Positions 34,962-43,593 of a stretch of DNA of 64,000 bases are shown here, in pieces. A program made the position numbers and the translations under genes. The notes under the pieces were generated by a model. That model was given only the letters and a program-made list of their open reading frames with translations. It was not told the origin of the DNA and made no database searches. The DNA lies in contig NZ_CP133779.1 of the NCBI RefSeq assembly GCF_034347425.1, forward strand, positions 186,001 to 250,000, given 5' to 3'. Each line of letters opens with the position of its first letter. Within the stretch, counting starts at the first letter, position 1. This DNA comes from Undibacterium sp. CCC3.4 (GTDB taxonomy: Bacteria; Pseudomonadota; Gammaproteobacteria; Burkholderiales; Burkholderiaceae_D).

Positions 34962-34977
34962 GGCTGACACACTACCT

Positions 34978-36624
34978 ATGTCTGCTTTCGATCCGATACC
35001 CTGTCCGATTTTGGTGACTGATGAGGGCGGCAAGGTCATCTCGCTCAATCAGTGCCTGCTTGATCTGGCCGGCGGTGCCTTGGCCGATTGGGCGACGCGC
35101 CCGATGGAAGCGCTGTTTCCCATGCCGAGTCGTATTTTCTTGCAAACCCATGTATGGCCGATGCTGATGCGCGACGGCCGCATCCAAGAAATTCGTTTGC
35201 AACTGCTGGCAGCAACGGGAAACCGCATGCCGGTATACGTCAACTGCCAAAAAACCAGCCAAGCCGGCGTCGATCACTACACCTGGTTGTTCTTCATCAC
35301 CTTTGAGCGCAGCCTGTACGAGCAAGAATTACTGGCAGCCCGCAAAAGAACCGATGAATTGCTGGCTCAAACCATAGAAAACGAACGCTACATACGCACC
35401 ATTACCGATGGCATTCCCAACATGGTGGCATATTGGGATAATGATTTGGTTTGTCAATTCGCCAATCAGCCGTATGCGCAATGGTTTGGACTAAGCCCGC
35501 AAAACCTGTTTGGCATCTCGATGGCGACACTGCTAGGTGCGCCACTGTTCAAGCAAACTCAGCCACACATACAAGCGGCACTGGCCGGCAAAACGCAAGA
35601 ATTTGAGCGCATGACCCCTGCTGCTGACGGTAGTACCGTGCACAGTTTGGCGAATTACATACCGGATCGCGATGCCAGCGGTTTGGTCAAAGGTTTTTTC
35701 TCGGTGGTGACGAATATTTCTGCGCTACGCCAGGCCGATACCGCGATCCGCCTCTCGGCCAGCGTGTTTGAAGCGACCTCGGAAGGCATCATGGTGACCG
35801 ACACTCAATCGATCATCCTCTCGGTCAACCAAGCTTTTACCAGGCTGACCGGCTACCGCTCTGACGAGGTAGTCGGAAGAAATGCCAAAATCCTCAATTC
35901 CGGGCGCCACAACAGTCTGTTTTTCCATGACTTGTATGCGGAATTGAGAGCCAGCGGACAATGGAAAGGCCAAGTCTGGAGCAAACGAAAAAATGACCAG
36001 GTCTTTCTCGAAGAACTGTCGATTTCATCGATACACGATGAGGCCGGCACGATTACGCACTACGTCGGCGTGTTCGAAGATATCACCAACCGCTGGGATA
36101 AAGAACAGCAAATACAAAGGATGGCCTTCCACGACCCGCTGACGGATTTGCCGAATCGGGCCTCGTTCATGCTGTTACTGAAGCAATTAATTGCTATCGC
36201 CAGCCGCGAAACGCGCCAAATCGCTTTATTGTTTCTGGATTTGGATGGATTTAAGGCTGTCAACGACCGTTGGGGTCATGACATGGGTGACCATGTACTG
36301 AAAACCGTCGCAACGCGCCTATCTGAGCAATTGCGCGATGCCGACACGGCGGCACGCCTGGGCGGCGACGAATTCGTGGTGTTACTCAACCAAGCCGACA
36401 GCCATGAAAGCGTGAGTAAGGTTGCGGCGCGCCTGATTGCCGCCGTCAATGCGCCGATAAACAGCCATGCCGGCTCACTGCAGGTCGGTACATCGATCGG
36501 TATCGCGGTGTTTCGCAACGATGAACAAACCCCGGAACAATTACTCAAAGAAGCCGACAGTGCCATGTATTTGGCCAAGAAAGCGGGTAAAAACAGCTTT
36601 TCTTTCGGCCTGGCAAAAGCCTGA
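34978..36624 (+). CDS. PAS-PAS-PAS-GGDEF diguanylate cyclase, partner of the RsbQ-like hydrolase
   Basis: 548 aa, no membrane helix. The first PAS (1-115; FPMPSRIFLQTHVWPMLMRD, MPVYVNCQKTSQAG) leads to a coiled linker FERSLYEQELLAARKRTDEL of the RsbP type. PAS 2 begins near RYIRTITDGIPNMVAYWDND and PAS 3 near ASVFEATSEGIMVTDTQS. The GGDEF domain starts at AFHDPLTDLPNRASF, with active-site GGDEF at 462-466 and the inhibitory RDAD five residues before it. It should make c-di-GMP in the cytoplasm under control of a ligand linked to the upstream hydrolase. Confidence 0.92.
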   Translation: MSAFDPIPCPILVTDEGGKVISLNQCLLDLAGGALADWATRPMEALFPMPSRIFLQTHVWPMLMRDGRIQEIRLQLLAATGNRMPVYVNCQKTSQAGVDHYTWLFFITFERSLYEQELLAARKRTDELLAQTIENERYIRTITDGIPNMVAYWDNDLVCQFANQPYAQWFGLSPQNLFGISMATLLGAPLFKQTQPHIQAALAGKTQEFERMTPAADGSTVHSLANYIPDRDASGLVKGFFSVVTNISALRQADTAIRLSASVFEATSEGIMVTDTQSIILSVNQAFTRLTGYRSDEVVGRNAKILNSGRHNSLFFHDLYAELRASGQWKGQVWSKRKNDQVFLEELSISSIHDEAGTITHYVGVFEDITNRWDKEQQIQRMAFHDPLTDLPNRASFMLLLKQLIAIASRETRQIALLFLDLDGFKAVNDRWGHDMGDHVLKTVATRLSEQLRDADTAARLGGDEFVVLLNQADSHESVSKVAARLIAAVNAPINSHAGSLQVGTSIGIAVFRNDEQTPEQLLKEADSAMYLAKKAGKNSFSFGLAKA

Positions 36625-36794
36625 AGCGCACTCATACACCATCGTCGGAGCGAAAGGCTGGGAGTGTTGTCGTGACAATTTAATGGATCGCCGCAAACGG
36701 GCTTTTAGTCAGCATCACGTTTTCAGTGCTGAAAACGAAACTGGGTTCCCGCCAACAGCATGCGGGCATACTCGTCAGGCGCTGCTTTGCTAAT
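36625..36794. repeat. Degenerate dispersed-repeat sequence before the tRNA gene
   Basis: This stretch shares TTAATGGATCG-CGCAA-CG (about 36682-36700) with 41831-41846. It also has an internal inverted repeat CGTTTTCAG/CTGAAAACG at 36718-36738 and a second arm pair around TTCCCGCC/GCGGGCA. It does not encode a credible protein. Confidence 0.45.
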
Positions 36795-36869
36795 TGGTCC
36801 CGCCGGCGGGAATCGAACCCACATCTTACGCTTAGGAGGCATACGTTCTATCCATTGAACTACGGCGAG
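36795..36869 (-). tRNA. tRNA-Arg (anticodon CCT)
   Basis: 75 bases including an encoded CCA. Acceptor strands CTCGCCG and CGGCGGG pair (one T-G wobble). The D stem is GTTC/GAAC around AATGGATA, the anticodon stem TATGC/GCGTA holds loop CTCCTAA with anticodon CCT (codon AGG), and the T arm is GTGGG-TTCGATT-CCCGC. It is isolated from other tRNA genes and lies between the PAS-GGDEF gene and uup. Confidence 0.93.
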
Positions 36870-36910
36870 ACACGTGGTCTGCTCCAACGAGCGAGCAGCA
36901 CAAGCGCGCC

Positions 36911-36939
36911 ATCTTACCTGAGCTTGACGTAACAATCAA
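36911..36939 (-). promoter_or_regulatory. Sigma-70 promoter for tRNA-Arg
   Basis: On the minus strand, TTGATT and TAAGAT are separated by 17 bases; the -10 ends about 42 bases upstream of the tRNA 5' end. Confidence 0.6.
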
Positions 36940-37038
36940 TTGAGCGCTGTCGTGGCGACCCCGGTCTGGCGTACAATACGGGTTTTCTCTCATTCCGTCC
37001 GGCCGACATCGCGGACCTCACAGGTATCACAGGTATTT

Positions 37039-38943
37039 ATGGCAGTTATCTCATTAAGCGATGCCCAATTGGCATTCGGTCACGTTGCTCTGCTCGATCA
37101 CGCCGAGTTTTCTCTCGAGTCGGGCGAACGGGTCGGCCTGATCGGCCGTAACGGCACCGGCAAATCCTCTTTACTCAAGATCATCGCCAAAACCTCGAAG
37201 ATCGATGACGGCTTGCTCGTCATGCAGCAAGGTATCAAGATCGCCTATGTCGAGCAAGAGCCGGTATTCGATCAAACCGTCAGCGTCTTCGATGCCGTCG
37301 CTTCCGGACTGGGTGAATTGCCAGGTCTGTTGCAAGAATATGAAAGTCTGACCGGCCAATTCGGCGGCGACAATGACGAAGCCCTGATGGATCGCATGCA
37401 CGAGATTCAGCTCAAGCTCGATGCCGCCGACGCCTGGAACCTCGGGAATAAAGTCGAAACCACCCTCGACAAGCTCAATTTATCCAAAGACGCCATCATG
37501 TCAACGCTCTCAGGCGGGATGAAAAAGCGCGTCGCCTTGGCGTGTGCCTTGGTCAGTGCGCCCGATGTCTTGTTGCTCGATGAACCGACCAATCATCTCG
37601 ATTTCTCATCGATACAATGGCTGGAAAGTTTGCTCAAAGATTTCAAGGGCAGCGTGCTCTTCATCACCCATGATCGCAGCTTCCTCGACAATGTCGCTAC
37701 CCGCATCCTCGAACTCGATCGCGGCAAGCTGACTTCCTTCCCCGGTAATTTCACGACTTACCAAACGCGCAAAGAAGAGCAGCTCGAAGTCGAAGAAGTG
37801 GAAAACGCCAAGTTTGATAAATTCTTAGCGCAGGAAGAAATTTGGATACGCAAAGGCGTCAAGGCGCGCCGTGTGCGCGATGAAGGTCGAGTCAAGCGAC
37901 TCGAACAATTGCGCGTACAACGCGGCGTGCGACGCGACCAACAAGGTCAGGTCAAGCTCGATGTCAGTTCCGGCGAACGTTCAGGGAAAATCGTCGCTGA
38001 AATGGAAAATATCAATAAGTCTTTCGGCGATAAAGTCATCGTGCGCGATTTCTCCAGCATCATCATGCGTGGCGATAAAGTCGGTTTGATCGGCCAAAAT
38101 GGTGCCGGTAAAACCACGCTGCTGAAAATGATACTCGGCCAAGATCAACCCGACAGCGGCATGATGAAGCAAGGTGCACGCTTGCAGATCGCGTATTTCG
38201 ACCAGATGCGCGCCCAGCTCAATGAAGAAAGCAGTCTGGCCGAAACGATCGCACCCGGCAGCGACTGGGTTGAAGTCAATGGTCAGCGCAAGCACGTGAT
38301 GTCGTATCTGGGCGACTTCTTGTTCGCCCCGGAACGCGCGCGCTCGCCGGTCAAATCGCTGTCCGGTGGCGAACGCAATCGCCTGCTGTTGGCGCGTTTG
38401 TTCGCCAAACCGGCCAATGTGTTGGTACTCGATGAACCAACCAATGATCTCGATATCGACACCCTGGAATTGCTCGAAGAATTACTCGAAGAATATACCG
38501 GCACGGTATTTTTGGTCAGCCATGATCGTACCTTCCTCGATAATGTCGTCACCCAAGTGATCGTCGCTGAAGGCGATGGCCAATGGCGTGAATTCATCGG
38601 TGGCTATAGCGATTGGGAACGTTATGCCAGTTCGCAGGCGGCGAATAAAACCAGCAGCAAGAATGAAACCAAAAGCCTTGCTACGCCAGCAGTGGCCAGC
38701 GCCGCTGGCAAAAGCAAGAAGCTCAGCTACAAAGACCAGCGCGAACTCGATGAATTGCCAAAGCTGATCGCAGCACTCGAAAGCGAACAAGCGGCCATCA
38801 GCGCCAAGCTGGCCGCCCCTGATCTGTATAAAAACGGTGCCGATGCAGCCAATGCACTCAACACCCGCTTTGCCGAGCTCGATGGGCAGTTGTTACTGGC
38901 CTTGGAAAAATGGGAAGAAATGGAAGCCAAAACCAAGGCTTGA
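37039..38943 (+). CDS. uup: ABC-F family ATPase Uup
   Basis: 634 aa from the ATG giving MAVISLSDAQLAFG; the frame upstream is a non-coding extension. Two ATPase domains without membrane segments: Walker A GRNGTGKSS and LSGGMKKRVALA with DEPTNHLD in the first, GQNGAGKTT, LSGGERNRLLLA and DEPTNDLD in the second. The interdomain arm is charged. The C-terminal coiled coil (KLSYKDQRELDELPKLIAAL onwards) is the Uup-specific DNA/ribosome-binding extension, which separates it from EttA and YheS. TACAAT at 36972-36977 may be its -10. A terminator follows. Confidence 0.93.
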   Translation: MAVISLSDAQLAFGHVALLDHAEFSLESGERVGLIGRNGTGKSSLLKIIAKTSKIDDGLLVMQQGIKIAYVEQEPVFDQTVSVFDAVASGLGELPGLLQEYESLTGQFGGDNDEALMDRMHEIQLKLDAADAWNLGNKVETTLDKLNLSKDAIMSTLSGGMKKRVALACALVSAPDVLLLDEPTNHLDFSSIQWLESLLKDFKGSVLFITHDRSFLDNVATRILELDRGKLTSFPGNFTTYQTRKEEQLEVEEVENAKFDKFLAQEEIWIRKGVKARRVRDEGRVKRLEQLRVQRGVRRDQQGQVKLDVSSGERSGKIVAEMENINKSFGDKVIVRDFSSIIMRGDKVGLIGQNGAGKTTLLKMILGQDQPDSGMMKQGARLQIAYFDQMRAQLNEESSLAETIAPGSDWVEVNGQRKHVMSYLGDFLFAPERARSPVKSLSGGERNRLLLARLFAKPANVLVLDEPTNDLDIDTLELLEELLEEYTGTVFLVSHDRTFLDNVVTQVIVAEGDGQWREFIGGYSDWERYASSQAANKTSSKNETKSLATPAVASAAGKSKKLSYKDQRELDELPKLIAALESEQAAISAKLAAPDLYKNGADAANALNTRFAELDGQLLLALEKWEEMEAKTKA

Positions 38944-38962
38944 TAGCCAAGCACGAAGGAAC

Positions 38963-38991
38963 AAAAAAAGGGGAGCATCGCTCCCCTTTTT
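38963..38991. terminator. Bidirectional rho-independent terminator between uup and murB
   Basis: AAAAAGGGGAGC/GCTCCCCTTTTT forms a stem with a 2-3 base loop and has A and T runs on both sides, so it can stop the convergent uup and murB transcripts. Confidence 0.9.
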
Positions 38992-39000
38992 ACATGAGGA

Positions 39001-40026
39001 TCACACAAATACCGGCTCCATCTCCAAGCGCACACCAAACCGCGCGACGACATCGTCTTGCACCGCCTGTGCCAAGGCCCTTACCTCCGCACCACTGGCA
39101 TGGCCGCGATTGACCAACACCAAAGCTTGCTTCTCATAAACGGCCGCGCGACCGAGGCTACGCCCTTTCCAGCCGCATTGTTCGATCAACCAGCCGGCTG
39201 CCAATTTATAGCTGCCGTCGGCTTGCGCATAGCTGACCAACTCGGGCCAACGCTGCAGCAAGGCGGCGCGCTGCGCCGCCGGCACCAAGGGGTTTTTGAA
39301 AAAGCTGCCGGCATTGCCGATAACGGCAGGGTCGGGCAACTTGGCGCGCCGAATCGCGCTGATGGCCGCGCTGATTTGCGCGGCCGTCACGTGCGGCCCC
39401 AGCGCTGCAATACTTTGCTGTAAATCGGCATACCCGAGTTGCGGCTGCCAGCGCCGCGGCAAAGCCAGCGTCACACTGACGATGGCCACGCGATCGCGCA
39501 AAGCTTGTTTGAAAATACTTTCGCGATAGGCAAATTGGCATTCGGCACGCGCCATGATGCGCCACGCACCCGTGGCGAAATCATAGACTTCAAGTTCGTG
39601 CAAGACATCTTTGAGTTCAAGCCCATAGGCACCGATGTTTTGCACCGGTGCGGCGCCGACGGTGCCGGGAATCAGCGAGAGATTTTCCAAGCCAGCCAAA
39701 CCGTGTGCCAGCGTCCACTCCACCAAGCCATGCCAGCTTTCACCGGCGGCCGCTTGGACGTAGGTGAAGTCGCTGTCTTGCGCGCAAATTCGTATGCCTT
39801 GCAAGCGCATATGCAGCACCAAAGCATCGACTTGGTCGGATAAGACCAGATTACTGCCACCACCGAGCAGCAAGCGCGGCAGTGCAGCGAGACGGGCATC
39901 GTCGTGCAAGGCCACCAACTGGGCACGTTCAGAAATGGGTAAATACAGCTTGGCGCAGGCTGCAATCCCGAAGGTATTGAAGCTTTGCAGCGAAACATCG
40001 TGAGAAAGCGGGAGAAAAGTCGTCAT
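39001..40026 (-). CDS. murB: UDP-N-acetylenolpyruvoylglucosamine reductase
   Basis: 341 aa FAD enzyme making UDP-MurNAc for peptidoglycan. The FAD-binding half shows LPRLLLGGGSNLVLSD and LENLSLIPGTVGAAPVQNIGAYG; the substrate part contains YRESIFK and GNAGSFFKNP with the catalytic Ser; the C-terminus has LAAGWLIEQCGWKGRSLG. Length matches the type I (E. coli-like) MurB. It stands alone, convergent with uup and divergent from yajQ. Confidence 0.96.
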   Translation of the reverse strand: MTTFLPLSHDVSLQSFNTFGIAACAKLYLPISERAQLVALHDDARLAALPRLLLGGGSNLVLSDQVDALVLHMRLQGIRICAQDSDFTYVQAAAGESWHGLVEWTLAHGLAGLENLSLIPGTVGAAPVQNIGAYGLELKDVLHELEVYDFATGAWRIMARAECQFAYRESIFKQALRDRVAIVSVTLALPRRWQPQLGYADLQQSIAALGPHVTAAQISAAISAIRRAKLPDPAVIGNAGSFFKNPLVPAAQRAALLQRWPELVSYAQADGSYKLAAGWLIEQCGWKGRSLGRAAVYEKQALVLVNRGHASGAEVRALAQAVQDDVVARFGVRLEMEPVFV

Positions 40027-40051
40027 ATGCGTGAAATTATAACGCTTAGGC

Positions 40052-40079
40052 TTTGCAGTGGCCCGGCATTTGATAAAAT
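40052..40079 (+). promoter_or_regulatory. Candidate promoter for yajQ
   Basis: TTTGCA and TAAAAT are separated by 16 bases in the 85-base murB-yajQ gap; the -10 is 33 bases before the yajQ ATG. The match to consensus is moderate. Confidence 0.4.
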
Positions 40080-40111
40080 GGGGAACATTGAAAGACTAAA
40101 TAGGAATCCTC

Positions 40112-40603
40112 ATGCCCTCATTCGACACCGTATCCGAAGCCAACATGGAAGAAGTCAAAAACGCTGTGACGCAATCCAATAAAGTCGTCGCCAACCGTTT
40201 TGATCTCAAAGGCACCAGTGCAAAAATTGAACTCAAGGAAAAAGAACGCGAAATCATTCTGTTCGGCGATTCCGATTTCCATCTCGATCAAATCATCATC
40301 GAAGTCACTCAAACTTTGGGCAAACGCAAAGTCGACGTGCGTTTTCTCGATATGGGCAAAGTAGAAAAAATCGGCGGCGACAAGGTCAAACAAGTCATCA
40401 AGGTGAAAAATGGTATCGAGAGCGATGATGCCAAAAAAATCGTCAAAGTGATTAAAGAAAGTAAAATCAAGGTGCAAGCAAGCATACAAGGTGACGCTGT
40501 GCGCGTAACGGGTGCCAAGCGCGATGATCTGCAAGAAGCGATGGCGATGCTGCGCAAAGAAATCAAAGATTTGCCGCTGGAATTCAATAACTTCCGCGAT
40601 TAA
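40112..40603 (+). CDS. yajQ: YajQ-family nucleotide-binding protein (possible c-di-GMP effector)
   Basis: 163 aa, full length for the family: [19 protein letters not shown] at the start, [20 protein letters not shown], then [20 protein letters not shown] and [20 protein letters not shown] at the end. Two ferredoxin-like repeats form the fold. Some YajQ homologues (Xanthomonas) bind c-di-GMP and act with transcription factors; that role here is inference, but fits a window with two GGDEF proteins and cellulose genes. Confidence 0.95.
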   Translation: MPSFDTVSEANMEEVKNAVTQSNKVVANRFDLKGTSAKIELKEKEREIILFGDSDFHLDQIIIEVTQTLGKRKVDVRFLDMGKVEKIGGDKVKQVIKVKNGIESDDAKKIVKVIKESKIKVQASIQGDAVRVTGAKRDDLQEAMAMLRKEIKDLPLEFNNFRD

Positions 40604-40621
40604 GTCTTGGTAGCCGGCGCG

Positions 40622-41287
40622 ATGATAGCGAGTAAACCAAGCCCACTGCGCAGCGCTGGCACGCTGCTGTGCCTGTTGATGCCAATGGCAACAACAGGCA
40701 CAGCAGCGGCGAGCGAGGTCGGCTTGGTCGGTCTGTTTCCCGGCAAAGCGATTCTGGTGGTCGACGGTGCCGCACCGAAAGCCTATGCAGTCGGCAGCAT
40801 GCTCAGTGCCGATACCAAATTGCTCGCGGCCGATCGCGATTCCGCCACGATCACCAGCAATGGTAAGTCTTACCAATTACAGATAGGTCAGAGCGAGCAC
40901 CGCGCAACGGCCAGCGCGCGGACCAGCGTGATCTTGCAGCAAAATGAACATGGTCACTTCATCGCCGCGGCCACGGTCAATGGTGTGGCCTTGACGATGA
41001 TGGTCGATACCGGTGCGAGCTTCGTCACCCTGCCGGCGGCCGATGCCAAACGTATGGGTATCAATTATCGCAGCGGCAAACGCAGCTACTCGAACACGGC
41101 CAACGGTGTGGTCGGCACGTATATGATCAAGCTTGACTCAATTAAAATCGCTGACATGGAATTGCATCAGATTGACGCTGCCGTGATTGAAACCGGCTTG
41201 ACAACACCACTGCTAGGCATGTCGCTGCTGAACCGACTGGACATGCGCCGCGAAGGCGAACAAATGACGCTGACCAAACGTTTCTGA
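40622..41287 (+). CDS. Retropepsin-like aspartic protease (TIGR02281 type)
   Basis: 221 aa. An N-terminal signal or anchor (LRSAGTLLCLLMPMATTGTAA) is followed by a small beta domain (GLFPGKAILVVDGAAPKAYA) and a single-lobe aspartic protease domain with catalytic MMVDTGASFVTLP (about residue 127). The C-terminal ETGLTTPLLGMSLLNRLDM contains the conserved LLGM. Such proteins must dimerise, like retroviral proteases, and act in the periplasm. The ATG at 40622 gives a better signal sequence than the TTG at 40607. It lies 18 bases after yajQ. Confidence 0.87.
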   Translation: MIASKPSPLRSAGTLLCLLMPMATTGTAAASEVGLVGLFPGKAILVVDGAAPKAYAVGSMLSADTKLLAADRDSATITSNGKSYQLQIGQSEHRATASARTSVILQQNEHGHFIAAATVNGVALTMMVDTGASFVTLPAADAKRMGINYRSGKRSYSNTANGVVGTYMIKLDSIKIADMELHQIDAAVIETGLTTPLLGMSLLNRLDMRREGEQMTLTKRF

Positions 41288-41305
41288 GCACGCACGCGGC
41301 GCTGC

Positions 41306-41566
41306 TCAAGATGCGCGTTTCCAAGTGCGCAGCGACCAGTAGCACAACAATAAAACCAAGCTGCCGTGCGCACTACCTCTACCCACCCGCGCCAGCATAC
41401 TGAGCTCACTGCCGGCATGCAAACACAGGTGCCCGGCGATAAACAGAAGGAACACAATTACGCCGGCAACAGGCAGATAGCGGCTGTCACGCCACTTCGG
41501 TAGGCACACGAACAAAACCAGATTATTCAAAGCGATCAGCGCAAAGAAAAAAAGTTCACGGTACAT
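41306..41566 (-). CDS. Small membrane protein of unknown function
   Basis: 86 aa with three hydrophobic segments (FFFALIALNNLVLFVCL, LPVAGVIVFLLFIAGHLC, GSLVLLLCYWSL) and basic loops, so an inner-membrane protein. GGGAG lies 8 bases before the ATG. It converges on the protease gene. No family recognised. Confidence 0.55.
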   Translation of the reverse strand: MYRELFFFALIALNNLVLFVCLPKWRDSRYLPVAGVIVFLLFIAGHLCLHAGSELSMLARVGRGSAHGSLVLLLCYWSLRTWKRAS

Positions 41567-41590
41567 GAACGGCTCCCGAGGAAATACATG

Positions 41591-41728
41591 TCAGTACCAA
41601 GCTTGCACCTGACTCGCCGCACCGCCCATCATGCCAGCAGCAGCCCCACCAACGACGCTGGCAAAGTGTCGATTTAAGTGTTTTTTGGCAATATTTTTAA
41701 AATTCCCAGCAAAGCTCTCACTGGAATT
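41591..41728 (-). pseudogene. Glycine-zipper gene remnant (C-terminal end only)
   Basis: An open stretch of 45 codons without a start ends in HFASVVGGAAAGMMGGAASQ and VQAWY before TGA. A glycine-zipper motif of this sort is typical of the C-terminal part of envelope proteins. The frame is closed upstream by TAA at 41729-41731, so only the 3' end of a former gene seems to survive. It could also be chance. Confidence 0.3.
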
Positions 41729-42203
41729 TTATCGATATTGTCATCACAGTCAAATAAAACTTGCGTAGGAATTTTCTGAAAAAATCGGCCCCGGCGTACC
41801 GCGCAGCGCAGCATGCCAAGGCCAGATACAACAACTTAATGGATCGTCGCAAGCGACGATGGAAAAGACTCTGGAAGGGGTTTGCATCCCCTCTCATCGC
41901 GTCGCTCCTTCGTCGCTCACCGGCCAAAAGAGGCTGTCGCAAAAGCCTGATGGACGCTTTTTTTACACCTGAAACACCGTATACCTCGTCATTCCCGCGT
42001 GCTTTTGGCGGGAACCTAGTGTCGTTTTTTACACTGAAAATGCCACAATTTCTGGCATTTTCAGTTAACCACGAACGCCGCTGGATTCCTGCCAAATGCG
42101 CGCAGGAACGACGTTACGGGCGGTTAGGGTAATGATGCAGACTGAAAACCCTTTTGCGACAGCCTCTGAAGGCCGGGGTTTCAAACCCTAGTCAGATTGT
42201 TGA
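41729..42203. other. Repeat-rich non-coding region before aroG end
   Basis: No credible gene. The region contains a dispersed-repeat segment (about 41820-41920) related to 36.68 kb, the MITE-like element at 41929-42167, and a small hairpin AGGGTTTGAAACCC just after the aroG end. Confidence 0.5.
41929..42167. mobile_element. MITE-like element with 17-bp perfect terminal inverted repeats
   Basis: The left end AGAGGCTGTCGCAAAAG (41929-41945) is the exact reverse complement of the right end CTTTTGCGACAGCCTCT (42151-42167). The 239-bp body has no transposase and contains nested inverted repeats: ATTCCCGC...GCGGGAA around 41994-42013, a 12-bp perfect pair ACTGAAAATGCC/GGCATTTTCAGT at 42033-42065, and TTCCTGCC...GCAGGAA near 42086-42110. 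The ends look like those of an insertion sequence that would supply transposase in trans. No clear target duplication is seen. Confidence 0.75.
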
Positions 42204-43268
42204 TCAAGCTGCCGCTTGCAGCAAACGGCGTTGTTTAACCGCTTGTGCCAACTCTTCCAACACCGTCACGCTGTCTTCCCAAGCGATACAGCCATCGGTC
42301 ACTGACTGGCCATACACCAATTCTTTTCCAAGCACCAGGTCTTGACGGCCGGCCACCAGATGCGATTCAATCATGACCCCAACGATACGACTGTCACCGC
42401 CAGCGACTTGACGGCTGATATCGCTGCACACCGGAATTTGGTTGGCCGGGTTTTTAGAACTGTTGGCATGCGATGCATCGATCATCAAGCGCGCAGCCAA
42501 GCCGGCTGCAGCGATATCTTTGCACGCTGCATCGACGCTGGCGGCATCGTAGTTCGGCGTTTTTCCGCCGCGCAGTATGATGTGGCAATCTTCATTGCCA
42601 TTGGTGGAGACAATGGCCGAATGGCCGCCCTTGGTCACCGACAAAAAGTGATGCGGCTGCGATGAAGCCTTGATGGCGTCGACCGCGATTTTGACATTGC
42701 CATCGGTACCGTTTTTAAATCCTACCGGGCAGGACAAGCCGGAAGCCAATTCACGATGGACTTGCGACTCGGTGGTGCGGGCACCGATGGCACCCCAACT
42801 GATGAGATCGGCGATGTATTGCGGACTGATGACGTCAAGATATTCTGTACCGGCCGGCAAACCGAGTTCGTTGATATTGAGCAGCAATTCGCGCGCGATA
42901 CGCAAACCATCATTGATGCGGAAGCTGTTATCCATATACGGATCGTTGATCAAGCCTTTCCAGCCAACCGTGGTGCGCGGCTTCTCGAAATACACACGCA
43001 TGACGATTTCGAGTTCACCGGCAAAACGGCCACGCTCAGCCGCCAGACGGCGCGCGTACTCCATGGCAGCGGCGGTATCATGAATCGAACACGGACCGAT
43101 CACCACCATGAGGCGATCGTCTTGTCCATGCAAAATTCTGTGCAGCGCGGTGCGCGCATTGGCGGCTGTTTCCGAGGCTTTGTCGGAGCAGCCGAATTCG
43201 CGGATCAGATGCGACGGCGGCAACAGTTCTTTCATTTCGCGTATGCGTAAGTCATCAGTGCGTTGCAT
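42204..43268 (-). CDS. aroG: 3-deoxy-7-phosphoheptulonate (DAHP) synthase, class I
   Basis: 354 aa. It condenses PEP and erythrose 4-phosphate in the first step of the shikimate pathway. Family blocks include LMVVIGPCSIHDTAAAMEYA, MRVYFEKPRTTVGWKGLIND, GTDGNVKIAVDAIKAS (substrate phosphate site) and ASHANSSKNP (metal His). The N-terminal helix region (DDLRIREMKELLPPSHLIRE) is the part that carries feedback inhibition in AroF/G/H. Which of the three isoenzymes it is cannot be decided by eye. It stands alone. Confidence 0.95.
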   Translation of the reverse strand: MQRTDDLRIREMKELLPPSHLIREFGCSDKASETAANARTALHRILHGQDDRLMVVIGPCSIHDTAAAMEYARRLAAERGRFAGELEIVMRVYFEKPRTTVGWKGLINDPYMDNSFRINDGLRIARELLLNINELGLPAGTEYLDVISPQYIADLISWGAIGARTTESQVHRELASGLSCPVGFKNGTDGNVKIAVDAIKASSQPHHFLSVTKGGHSAIVSTNGNEDCHIILRGGKTPNYDAASVDAACKDIAAAGLAARLMIDASHANSSKNPANQIPVCSDISRQVAGGDSRIVGVMIESHLVAGRQDLVLGKELVYGQSVTDGCIAWEDSVTVLEELAQAVKQRRLLQAAA

Positions 43269-43334
43269 GTTTTCTCCAGTTAATTGCGGATAGTGTTCAA
43301 AAATAAATCGTCAGTCTTCATTCAAAATCGATGG

Positions 43335-43366
43335 CAAAAAAAAACCGCCGGTAACGGCGGTTTTTT
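43335..43366 (-). terminator. Rho-independent terminator, probably end of the cellulose operon
   Basis: AAAACCGCC/GGCGGTTTT stem with loop GGTAAC and T runs on both strands. It lies 70 bases upstream of aroG and 230 after the last bcs gene on the minus strand, so it probably ends that transcript and insulates aroG. Confidence 0.85.
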
Positions 43367-43593
43367 CAGAAATTCGGTTCGGCTGTTTTTCTTTGCACGA
43401 TTACCTTCTTCCGTCCGCCTGAGGCTGGGAATAGCTAAAGTAAAAAAAGAAAAAATGTGCGAACTTCATAAAATTAGGAGCTGATCTCGGTTGTCGGTAT
43501 TTAATTCTGACAAAGTGGTCAAAATGATGCTCTGATATTGCATTAAAACGCGGCAATTAGCAAGGGCAGATTAGCGATTTGAGGCAATTCATT
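43367..43593. other. Non-coding stretch between the terminator and the cellulose operon end
   Basis: AT-rich, no credible gene, no further structure recognised. With the terminator it makes up the 325-base gap between aroG and the TPR gene. Confidence 0.4.

Noticed and set aside
41718..42095. Minus-strand open frame of 125 codons in the repeat region
   Set aside because: It runs through the MITE-like element and repeat sequence and shows no protein-like conservation pattern.
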